DNA of 64,000 nucleotides, from assembly GCF_013283785.1 (NCBI RefSeq), contig NZ_JABCPZ010000034.1:1-64000 (forward strand). The letters run 5' to 3'. A model generated the notes under the pieces. It was given only the letters and a program-made list of their open reading frames with translations. It was not told the DNA's origin and made no database searches. A program made the translations under genes and the position numbers. The DNA is from Nonomuraea antri. Lineage in GTDB: Bacteria > Actinomycetota > Actinomycetes > Streptosporangiales > Streptosporangiaceae. Positions 8,228 to 15,484 of the stretch are shown here, piece by piece (position 1 is the first letter of the stretch; the number at the start of each line of letters is the position of its first letter).

Positions 8228-9610
8228 TCAATCACTTTCCGTGTATTCGGGGATGTCTCTTGCTCCGCGTGGTACGGGGACAGCCTCGAAGATCTGCTTC
8301 TCGTACTCCTCCAAGCGTGCCCGGTCCTGAGGCGATAGCTTCTTCTTGTACTCGTAGACTTCGTGCGTCACTTCCTTCGCCCACAGACTCGATGGCGTGT
8401 GTATCTGCAGTTCGAATAATTGCCCATCAGGTCCCCGCCACCTCGTGTTGACCCCCTTATACTTGCCGGGCTCACTCCAGTTCGGGATCTGCTGGACCAA
8501 CTCGAACCCACGCTGCTCCAATGCCTTCTTTGTATCCGCGACGCCCTTCGCGTAGCGATCTTCACTGAAGGTGAAGGTGTAGCGGATTCCGTCGTGCAGT
8601 TTGGCGCTGAGATCCTCCGGTGTCCTGTGAGGGTTGTTCTCCATCGCCTTCGCGAGCTTTTCCTTGAATCGGTCCGGGCCTTTGAGCACATGCTCGGGGA
8701 AGCCCGACATTTCGGCTCCGAGGTCACCCGCCGCAGCCTGCACCCCCGACGATATCTGTGGCTCGACCGCCCGCATCTTGGCGAGCCTGCGGTCTGCCAC
8801 ACGGTTGGCCTCCGGGCTCAGGGTCAAGTTCTTCCACTCCCAGCTGCCATCCGACTTGATTCGGGCAGGGGCGACGGCTGAGCCTGCGTTGGCCTTGGCA
8901 ACCTTGAGAAGCTCGTCCATCTTGCTGACGACCCGGGCCATCCTGCTCGCCACGGAGGCGGCGCCGCCGAGGCCGCCGGTGGCGGCGCCGATCAGAATGT
9001 CGGGCCCAAGCCTGCCCAAAGCGCGGTTGGGATTGTCGACCCAGGTCTCCCAATCCACGATCCCCTTGAGGAACTCCCAGGGATTCTGCACCCCGGCGAC
9101 GATCCCGTCCTTGGTGTCCTGGGCTTGGCGCAGCCATCCGTCGCGGTCGATGAGCCGACGTAGTTCGGAGTAATCCCACATCGTGCCCGCGAGACCGGCT
9201 GTGCTTTCCACCGCGCCCTTGGCCATTTCCGCCATAGGGTTGCCGGAGTTCTGATCCAGATCGAAAGTGGACTGCACGTCCTGAAGGAGCCGGTCCCACA
9301 CGCCGCCCACCGTGGGCAGCGGCCGGCCGTCGAACATCTCGGGTTTGATGAACACCGGCAGGTCGGGCTTGACCTTGGGATCGTGCGCCACCAGGCGCTC
9401 CAGCAGCAGTACGCGCCGATGGAGGTCGGGCATCTTGGACCCGGCCCAGCCGCCCATCCTGCGAATCGTGTCGGCATGCGCGGTGGCGAGCCCGACACCC
9501 AGCAGCAGGCTCCACAATTCGTTGCCCGCGGACTCAAGGGTGCTCTGCGCTTTGCTCAGTTCGTCCTTGAGTGCGCGGACGCCGTCAGGGACCATGCCGT
9601 CGAGGGCCAT
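8228..9610 (-). CDS. ESX-type polymorphic toxin with a RelA/SpoT-like (p)ppGpp/(p)ppApp synthetase domain
   Basis: The ATG at 9610 follows the WXG100 gene stop by 4 nt. The 460-residue protein has a helical WXG/LXG-like N-terminus (~1-100), a Gly/Ala-rich hydrophobic segment near 205-225 (IGAATGGLGGAASVASR) and a C-terminal domain from ~residue 300. That domain shows RelA/SpoT synthetase hallmarks: KLHDGIRYTFTF (~337-346), KYKGVNTRW (YKG at ~384-386), GQLFELQIHT (to ~405) and an H..YEYKKK helix. This is the fold of small alarmone synthetases and of toxins such as Tas1, which pyrophosphorylates adenine nucleotides. N-terminal export modules plus a C-terminal effector is the polymorphic-toxin plan. 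No hydrolase domain is present. Whether it makes (p)ppGpp or (p)ppApp or modifies tRNA cannot be told here. Confidence 0.75.
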   Translation of the reverse strand: MALDGMVPDGVRALKDELSKAQSTLESAGNELWSLLLGVGLATAHADTIRRMGGWAGSKMPDLHRRVLLLERLVAHDPKVKPDLPVFIKPEMFDGRPLPTVGGVWDRLLQDVQSTFDLDQNSGNPMAEMAKGAVESTAGLAGTMWDYSELRRLIDRDGWLRQAQDTKDGIVAGVQNPWEFLKGIVDWETWVDNPNRALGRLGPDILIGAATGGLGGAASVASRMARVVSKMDELLKVAKANAGSAVAPARIKSDGSWEWKNLTLSPEANRVADRRLAKMRAVEPQISSGVQAAAGDLGAEMSGFPEHVLKGPDRFKEKLAKAMENNPHRTPEDLSAKLHDGIRYTFTFSEDRYAKGVADTKKALEQRGFELVQQIPNWSEPGKYKGVNTRWRGPDGQLFELQIHTPSSLWAKEVTHEVYEYKKKLSPQDRARLEEYEKQIFEAVPVPRGARDIPEYTESD

Positions 9611-9614
9611 GCCA

Positions 9615-9848
9615 TTACCCCTGAGTTCGGGCCAGCAGGCCACGTAGGTCGTCGACCACGCCGGTGCACGCGGTCAGCAGGGCCTGCCTCTGCGCGGCCA
9701 ACTCGGCGCCGAACTGGTCGGCTGCCGGCCCGGTCCACACCGGCTGGCCCATCAGCCCGAGAGCGCGGTCCAGGGAACCGCGTACCTGATCGGTCAGTTC
9801 TTCGGCTCGCCGCAGCGCCTGCTCCACCTGCTCACGCGACATCGGCAT
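9615..9848 (-). CDS. WXG100-family ESX secretion partner protein
   Basis: Start at the ATG at 9848 (MPMSREQVEQALRRAEELTD), preceded by AGGGA. The 77-residue protein is two helices around a central PVWTGPAAD turn, the W-x-G motif of EsxA/EsxB-type proteins, with no signal peptide. Such proteins dimerise and guide partner export by type VII secretion. It is followed by the toxin gene after a 4-nt gap, so the two are probably co-translated. The 71-bp element upstream is shared with the second ESX cassette in this window. Confidence 0.75.
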   Translation of the reverse strand: MPMSREQVEQALRRAEELTDQVRGSLDRALGLMGQPVWTGPAADQFGAELAAQRQALLTACTGVVDDLRGLLARTQG

Positions 9849-9876
9849 GTCAGGGATCCCTTGTTCTTCATGGGCA

Positions 9877-9947
9877 GCTATCCCGTAGACCCACGTGACG
9901 ATAAAGGGAGAATTGCGGCCGGTCGAGTGAACTTGCCGAACTGGCAT
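9877..9947 (-). promoter_or_regulatory. 71-bp upstream element shared by two ESX cassettes (copy A)
   Basis: Read on the minus strand it begins ATGCCAGTTCGGCA, has CTCGAC at offset ~20, TATCGTCAC at offset 44 and GGGATAGC at offset 63, ending 29 nt before the WXG start. The second copy (17848-17918) has the same four blocks at identical spacings. The fixed geometry suggests promoter elements or a shared activator site; GGATAG near the gene could be a -10-like box. Confidence 0.65.
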
Positions 9948-10104
9948 ACGGCATGAACCGAACTGACCGCGCGTGCGTATCCCCTGATGGTGGCCGCGCC
10001 GCGTCGGCCTATTGTTCGTCTCTCGCTGCCTTCCGGGCGAAAGATAAATTCAGGAAGGGCATGGCTGAGCTTTGCCACTAGCGCTGAACCTGTGCCAAGA
10101 GAAG

Positions 10105-10768
10105 TTAGATGGTTGGGCCAGGTCGCCCAGACTGTTTGTGGTCAGACGCCCTCGCGTTTCTCGGTGGAGTTGCGCCCGGAAACACATCAATCTTCAGATG
10201 CTTCTTGATGAGGTGTTTGAGCTCGGCTCGGTTGATCAGAGTGATCCTGTTGCGCTGGGCGAACTGCTCACTGGCGCGGCCGAACCACGACGTGGTGACC
10301 AGGACGCCGATGGTCGCGTTGTGGTCGGCCATGACGCCGGTGAGCGCGTGCACCGCCTCTAACCCGACCAGCCTTGACCACCGCTTGGCCTGAATGAGGC
10401 AGACGCCGCTGAAGAAGAGGTCGTCGCCGGTCGCCACGGCGTCCACGCCACCGTCCTTGGACGGGATGGTGGTCCAGGCCTCGGCGTCCATGGCCACGAA
10501 CAACTCCCGTACCAGGTGCTCGAACGCGGTCGGTGAGAGCTTGAGCAGGTTGCGCCGCGAGTCCAGCCCCGACAGGACGTTCATGTCCTCCGACAAGCGA
10601 AACCGCTTGAGATCGACGGTGATGAACGGCTCGATGGCTTCGAGATTGTAGGGGTTCGGCGAGACGAGCGCGTTGAGCCGTTTCAGGTAGGCCACTGGGT
10701 TGACGTCGGCCCGGACGAGGTCCTGAAACTCGGCCCGCTCGGCCTCCATTCTCAACAGGTGGGGGCTG
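10105..10768 (-). pseudogene. Truncated Mrr-type restriction endonuclease (C-terminal half)
   Basis: Encodes about 216 residues nearly identical in text to the C-terminal half of the 532-residue protein at 19823-21421. It keeps the PD-(D/E)XK core (KDGGVDAVATGDDLFF then LIQAKRW). Homology stops abruptly near 10768, at the sequence matching ~20480 of the full copy, and IS5-type transposase sequence begins there. There is no proper start codon, so the N-terminal coiled-coil region has been lost. An isolated catalytic domain could be expressed from a cryptic start, but the simplest reading is a pseudogene created by an IS-associated rearrangement. Confidence 0.75.
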
Positions 10769-10769
10769 C

Positions 10770-11088
10770 CGGCCGTCCCGTACCTGGCCGAGTGCGGTCG
10801 CCGCCGACAAGGCCTACTCCTCCCGCGGTGACCGAGCTCACCTGCGCCGGCGCGGCATCAAGGCGGTGATCCCGAAGAAGAGAGATCAGGCTGCCAACCG
10901 CAAGAACAAGGGCTCCGCGGGCGGACGGCCTATCGACTACGACGCCGATCTCTACAAGGAGAGGAACACCGTTGAGCGCCTGATCAACAGGCTCAAGGCA
11001 TGACAAGACTCCGGACAGCTACCTGGCCGGCCTCCACCTGCGCGCCTCAATGATCTGGATCAAAGACCTCACCAGGACCACGTCTTGA
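10770..11088 (+). pseudogene. IS5-family transposase C-terminal relic
   Basis: In one frame it reads SAVAADKAYSSRGDRAHLRR, RGIKAVIPKKRDQAANRKNK and YKERNTVERLINRLKA, then stops. In the next frame the text resumes as YDKTPDSYLAGLHLRAS and MIWIKDLTRTTS to a stop at 11086. This is the last third of an IS5-group DDE transposase (DKAYSS is around the second Asp, NTVERLINRLK around the Glu). A small deletion of the CIATRYDKT region removed the junction and shifted the frame. No inverted-repeat end is evident. Confidence 0.8.
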
Positions 11089-11410
11089 ATACGACTCGAT
11101 ACGCGGCCTAGAGCCTGTACGGCGATCAGAGGGATTGCCTGCGGTCTGCGCTGCGAGACCAAAGATCGTCAGGCCCAGGCTGAGGAATGGAGCTGGTCGG
11201 CGAGAACGGGCTGATGTAGGTGGCGTATACGCCTGGGTTCGAGGTCTGACGGCTACCAGAACGGGTTGATGTATGGACGATGTTTTATCCGGTCATAGAT
11301 GCGGCGCAACCACGGCTGCTGAACCGCTGGTAATCGCTCCAGCGTGTTGAGGAACACCCACGCATTAGTACTCCAGCTGCACTTCTCCCCGGAGTAGGTG
11401 TGCTTAGGCA

Positions 11411-11450
11411 TGCCTGGGCAGACCCAGTACTGCCTGGGTCTGCCCAGGCA
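11411..11450 (+). repeat. 17-bp perfect hairpin inside the IS701 element
   Basis: Arms TGCCTGGGCAGACCCAG (11411-11427) and its perfect complement (11434-11450) flank a 6-nt loop. It lies between the IS left end and the transposase start, so it could act as a terminator or leader structure that shields the transposase from outside transcription. Confidence 0.75.
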
Positions 11451-11527
11451 AATCCCGGATTAAAGGGGAACGGCCACCGCTGTGATCATTCAGGTGTGAT
11501 GGATCTGAAGATCATGCGGTGGCCGCG

Positions 11528-12826
11528 ATGGCCAGGGTAGAACATCTCGACGCCACCCGTCTGCAAGCCGGTCTGGATGCCGCGTTCGCGCTGGTGGCGG
11601 GACGCTTCAAACGACCCGAGGTGCGGCGGCGGGCACGTGCTTGCCTGGAGGGCCTGCTGTCCGGGCTGGAGCGTAAGAACGGTTGGTCGCTGGCCGAATA
11701 CGCCGGCGAGAGCACTCCTGATGGCATGCAGCGGCTGTTCAATGCCGCCAAATGGGATGCCGATGGCGTGCGCGACGACATCCGCGCCTATCTGATGCAG
11801 CACTTGGGCGAAGCTGATGGAGTCCTGGTCGGCGACGACACCGGCTTCGCCAAGCAGGGGGCCTGTTCAGCGGGAGTGCAACGGCAATACACCGGCACGC
11901 TGGGCAAGGTCGCCAACTGCCAGATCGGGGTGTTCCTCGGCTACGCCTCCGGCCGCGGCCGGGCCGTGCTGGACCGGGAGCTCTACCTGCCCAAGGACTC
12001 CTGGATCGCCCAGCCCGAACGCTGCGCCGCCGCACAGATCCCCGAGCAGACCGGCTTCGCCACCAAACCCCAGCTGCTGCAGGCCATGATCGAACGAGTG
12101 CTGGCCGCGGGGGTGCCGTTCGGCTGGGTGACCGCCGATGAGGCCTACGGCGACAACGGTCCGCTACGCCGCTACCTGGAAGAACACCAGGTCGGCTACG
12201 TGCTCGCCGTCTCCCGCGCCCACCAGATCACCACCGGTGCCGGCAAGGTCCGCGCCGATGTCATGGCCGCCAAGGTGCCCAAGAGCGGCTGGCAGCGCCT
12301 GTCCTGCGGGCCGGGCGCCAAGGGCGAGCGGCGCTACGACTGGGCACTGATCGCCACCGCTGGCCCAGCCCACCGCCTGCTCATCCGCCGCTCCCTCAGC
12401 AATCCCACCGACCTGGCCTTCTACCTGTGCCACACGCCCCGACCGGTGCCGTTACAGCGCCTGGTGCAGGTGGCCGGAGCCCGTTGGACGATCGAGGAAT
12501 GCTTCCAGACCGGCAAGAACGAGGCCGCCTTCGATCACTACCAGGTCCGGCTCTATCCCGCCTGGTATCGCTATGTCACCCTGGCCATGCTCGCCCTGGC
12601 CTTCTTGGCCGTCACCCGCGCCACTCTCCGTCCCGAACCTGCCTCACCTGCTGGCACGGGTCAGCTCGTCGCGATCTCTTCCAACGAGATCCGCCGCCTG
12701 TTCGCCCTGCTGACCCGTCCACTCGTCGACGTGGAGCACATCCTGCATTGGTCGCGCTGGCGACGACGTCATCAAGCCCGCGCCCGGCAAAGCCACTACC
12801 AGCGACGACCGCTCAAAGATCGATAA
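11528..12826 (+). CDS. IS701-family DDE transposase
   Basis: I use the ATG at 11528 (MARVEHLDATRLQAGL); a GTG three codons upstream is equally possible because neither has a strong ribosome binding site. The ~432-residue protein shows the IS701 catalytic motifs: VGDDTGFAKQG (first Asp), WVTADEAYGDN (second Asp) and ARWTIEECFQTGKNEAAFDH (Glu), followed by the Y..VTLAMLALAFL hydrophobic tail. Length and motifs fit an active enzyme. It is the only gene of the IS. Confidence 0.9.
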   Translation: MARVEHLDATRLQAGLDAAFALVAGRFKRPEVRRRARACLEGLLSGLERKNGWSLAEYAGESTPDGMQRLFNAAKWDADGVRDDIRAYLMQHLGEADGVLVGDDTGFAKQGACSAGVQRQYTGTLGKVANCQIGVFLGYASGRGRAVLDRELYLPKDSWIAQPERCAAAQIPEQTGFATKPQLLQAMIERVLAAGVPFGWVTADEAYGDNGPLRRYLEEHQVGYVLAVSRAHQITTGAGKVRADVMAAKVPKSGWQRLSCGPGAKGERRYDWALIATAGPAHRLLIRRSLSNPTDLAFYLCHTPRPVPLQRLVQVAGARWTIEECFQTGKNEAAFDHYQVRLYPAWYRYVTLAMLALAFLAVTRATLRPEPASPAGTGQLVAISSNEIRRLFALLTRPLVDVEHILHWSRWRRRHQARARQSHYQRRPLKDR

Positions 12827-13839
12827 GTGCGGCTGGAGTATTAGGGCGGAAAAGAGAGTTCGGCAGTAGTGGGGGCGGATCGTCGCGGCGAACGCCGGCG
12901 GGCATCCCGTACGCCGCCGGTAAGAGCCGCCGATCGTCGTGGAAGGCCAGATACGTCCACACATCTGCGGCCAGCGGGACCACTGCTCCTGCCTCGCATG
13001 GCCATACCTCGCCGGTCTGCGGATGCCGTGGTACCAGGGCGATGTCGGTGATGGCGGCGGGCAGGCCGGGCCCGGCCAGGACGAGGTGTAGTTCCGGTGG
13101 CCCAGGAGGGAAGAGAGCGTCGATCGCCTGACGAAACACCTCTGCGACAGGCCCATCGGGGACGGCCACCTGTTTACCATCCGAGACCGTCAGCAGGTGC
13201 GCCAGTGCCACCGCGACCGAAGCCTCCCACTGTGGACTCCAGTAACCACGCTGGTCAACGGGTGGCGTGCTCGATAGGTCCTCCCAGTCCATCACGCGCT
13301 GGACGGGGCCGGCGACGGCGACGGGGCGCACGGCGTCCGGCTCCAGCCACACCACCTGCCAGAACCCGCAGTCGTCGACACGGGTCGCCACCGGATGGCC
13401 GCACTTTGCGCACGCGAGGTTGGGGCCGTATTGGCCGTCCCACCCGCAACAGCAGCCGCCCAGCCGCTCCCAGATGAAGACCGTTCGCCGGACGTCGCCC
13501 GGCGCAATCCCGATCCTGTCCGCCGGGCCCGTGATGCAGTACCTCATTAGCCGGACGCCATATATTTCCGGTTCGGGCTGCAAGGGTTGCCAAGGCCGGC
13601 CGTCTCCAGGGTCCACGGCGTATGTTCCTGGCTCCAGAAGACTGGGGAGCAGGCCATAGCCGTACTTCTGGCCGGCGTGGTCGGGAAGCGCCACTCGCGC
13701 CACTCGCGTGGTCACCACGGCGCCACATTCTGCGCAGGCGAAAACGACCAAGCAGCCTCCCCTTGCCGAAATGATGCGACAATCGTGGCATAAATCTCGC
13801 TCTAGAGTTCAGACTTATGAACGCGGATGATCTCGATCG

Positions 13840-14784
13840 TCAATCGCGTCTGTAGACGCCCTCGGTAACGTCCAGCCGGCGCTCGGGAATGGGGAAGACG
13901 GGCGTGGTCGACCAGGGCGGACGGGTACGGCCCGCCAGGATGGCGACGATCCCGGCCCCCAGATCGAGGTGGCTCAGCAGGCAGCGCAGCCACTCGTCCC
14001 GCATCAGCTTGTCGGCGTGGATCAGGCTGTCCGCGTCGCCGATGGCCTCGCCGAAGAAGGCTTCATGGGTGTCGAACAGCAACACGATGCGCGCATGCTC
14101 TTCGGCGGCGTCGTTCAGATCCTTGGCGAACAGGCGCGGCAGCTCGTGCAGCAGGTCCGGTTCGGGCACCAGCGTGAGGATCTGCTCGGCATCCTCCTGC
14201 GGCATGCGGCGCTGCATCCGCCTCCGGGTAAAGACCTCGTCCATTCGTGAGTTCACCAGCTGGAACAGCTGCTGGCCCACGCGCAGGACAGGAAGCGTCA
14301 TGACAGCGTCGGCGAGATCCAGGGCGATGCCGGTTTCCCTCCGAGGGAACAGCTCCGGAACCCGGTGCGCGATGTCGAAGCCGAGCTTGTGGAGGTAGGT
14401 GATCGCGGCGAAGTCGAATCGCGGAGTCGTGATCCGGTACCGGGCGAGCTGGCGTTTGATCATGAACAACGCGGAGAACGCCTCTTGCGGCCGATTCTCA
14501 CCCCCCGGCCGCGCCCCGAAGTCGATCCTGGCCACCGGCACCTGCTCGCCGTGCTCGCCCAACCGCTCCAGCAGCTCAACGTCAGAAGCCTCGCGAACGG
14601 CCGTCCACTGGTCCGTGCGCAGGCAGCAACGCTGCTCCAGGTGCCGCAGCAGCAGTCCTGTATTGCACCTGTACAGGTTGTCCTGGGAGTCCGGTCTCTG
14701 TTCCCGTCCTGGCAAATTGGCTAGAAAGTATGCGTGATGTAGTGGATGGTCCTTGCCAGAGTCATTCTTTGCGGTATATGTCAT
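13840..14784 (-). CDS. ATPase-like protein fragment lacking a canonical P-loop
   Basis: Start ATG at 14784. The 314-residue product contains NTGLLLRHLEQRCCL where a GxxGxGKS/T-LLRHL P-loop would be expected, VPVARIDFGARPGG, and a Walker B-like strand RIVLLFDTHEAFFGE. It ends soon after GIVAILAGRTRPPW. This resembles the NTPase domain of large actinomycete STAND-like proteins with C-terminal repeats, here without a consensus P-loop and without the C-terminal half. It may be a decayed or truncated gene rather than a working ATPase. It lies between the IS-split gene and the second ESX cassette, on the same strand. Confidence 0.5.
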   Translation of the reverse strand: MTYTAKNDSGKDHPLHHAYFLANLPGREQRPDSQDNLYRCNTGLLLRHLEQRCCLRTDQWTAVREASDVELLERLGEHGEQVPVARIDFGARPGGENRPQEAFSALFMIKRQLARYRITTPRFDFAAITYLHKLGFDIAHRVPELFPRRETGIALDLADAVMTLPVLRVGQQLFQLVNSRMDEVFTRRRMQRRMPQEDAEQILTLVPEPDLLHELPRLFAKDLNDAAEEHARIVLLFDTHEAFFGEAIGDADSLIHADKLMRDEWLRCLLSHLDLGAGIVAILAGRTRPPWSTTPVFPIPERRLDVTEGVYRRD

Positions 14785-14935
14785 ACCTGCCAGGTCGGAT
14801 CACTCGCTGCCACGGAAAAGCCTTTGACTCGCTGCATTCCGGATGGCGGGGCCATATGGCGTAGCAGGACGGCGACGGATCCCATGTTGGGGTTTTGATT
14901 CTGGTAGAGGCCGGCGCAGACGTCTGAAAATGGGC

Positions 14936-15484
14936 TCACGAGAGAAGAAGCGACCGCAGCTGTCGTGCGAATTCGATGACGTCCGCTCGGTGATCTCTTC
15001 CTGGTGCCCCGCGAGCTATGTAAATAGAAAGAAGCTTCTTGCCTTCTTGTGTCCAAGCTAGCGCTTTTGCTCCAACGACATTCCCGTCGGCGTCTTTTAT
15101 GGGAGCGCTGTAGCCAGGGCCTGCGCCAGAGGGGAGGTCGATCCCTTTATCCTTTTCCTGCGTGTATTCTAGGCTTTCCAGTGTGGAGTCGAATGGGTTG
15201 TACAGTTCGATGGACATCAGTGCGCTGGTGTCTGGCTCTGGAGATTTGTTGATGATGCAGTGCGAAAAACGGGTTACTGACGTCGAACCACTCGCGAGGA
15301 AGTTGTTCAGTCCCAGAGCGCGAGCTATGGCTTGGCGGGAGACGACTCCACATTCCAGTGGCGGCACTGTCACGCTCGCCAAGGGATGTTGATCCTTAGG
15401 GAGAGGCGAAGAGGAAGGCGTGCAGGCTGCTAGGGTGGTGACTAGAACTACCAGCATTACCCCTGTCGTACGACAAGGTTTCAA
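14936..15484 (-). CDS. Lipoprotein coupled to the second ESX cassette
   Basis: The likely start is a TTG at 15484, which overlaps the stop of the preceding gene (TTGA). From it the protein reads MKPCRTTGVMLVVLVTTLAA followed by Cys, a good n-region, hydrophobic core and lipobox LAAC. The 182-residue mature part is mostly polar and has the pattern LECGVVSRQAIARALGL...CIINKSP seen in small actinomycete lipoproteins. Overlap with the large ESX-type protein makes it the third gene of a translationally coupled operon. A role in protection or surface display for its partner is inference. Confidence 0.7.
   Translation of the reverse strand: MKPCRTTGVMLVVLVTTLAACTPSSSPLPKDQHPLASVTVPPLECGVVSRQAIARALGLNNFLASGSTSVTRFSHCIINKSPEPDTSALMSIELYNPFDSTLESLEYTQEKDKGIDLPSGAGPGYSAPIKDADGNVVGAKALAWTQEGKKLLSIYIARGAPGRDHRADVIEFARQLRSLLLS

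Larger units (their letters stand above)
11369..12840 (+). mobile_element. Intact IS701-family insertion sequence (1472 bp)
   Basis: The left end TACTCCAGCTGCACTT and the inverted right end TACTCCAGCCGCACTT are 16-bp terminal inverted repeats with one mismatch. A TTAG target duplication flanks both sides (11365-11368 and 12841-12844), matching the YTAR-type targets typical of IS701. It carries one full-length transposase. The left non-coding part holds a perfect 17-bp hairpin. It splits the Cys-containing gene described separately. The intact duplication and open transposase frame point to a recent insertion. Confidence 0.9.
11253..13751 (-). pseudogene. Unknown Cys-containing protein gene split by an IS701-family element
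   Basis: The 5' part runs from a TTG at 13751 (GGGGAGG 4 nt upstream) to 12841. It encodes MVVFACAECGAVVTTRVARV and about 300 residues with two CxxC pairs (FACAECG, LACAKCG), suggesting a zinc site. The 3' part lies beyond the IS at 11364-11253 and encodes AWVFLNTLERLPAVQQPWLR then RIYDRIKHRPYINPFW and a stop. Joining 12841 to 11364 with one copy of the TTAG duplication gives 1023 nt in frame (340 residues). At present the 5' part runs into the IS and ends with a foreign tail TPAALIDL. Function is unknown. Confidence 0.8.

Noticed and set aside
12427-13131. Plus-strand frame of 234 codons spanning the IS701 right end
   Set aside because: It joins transposase shadow and antisense of the split gene; not a gene.
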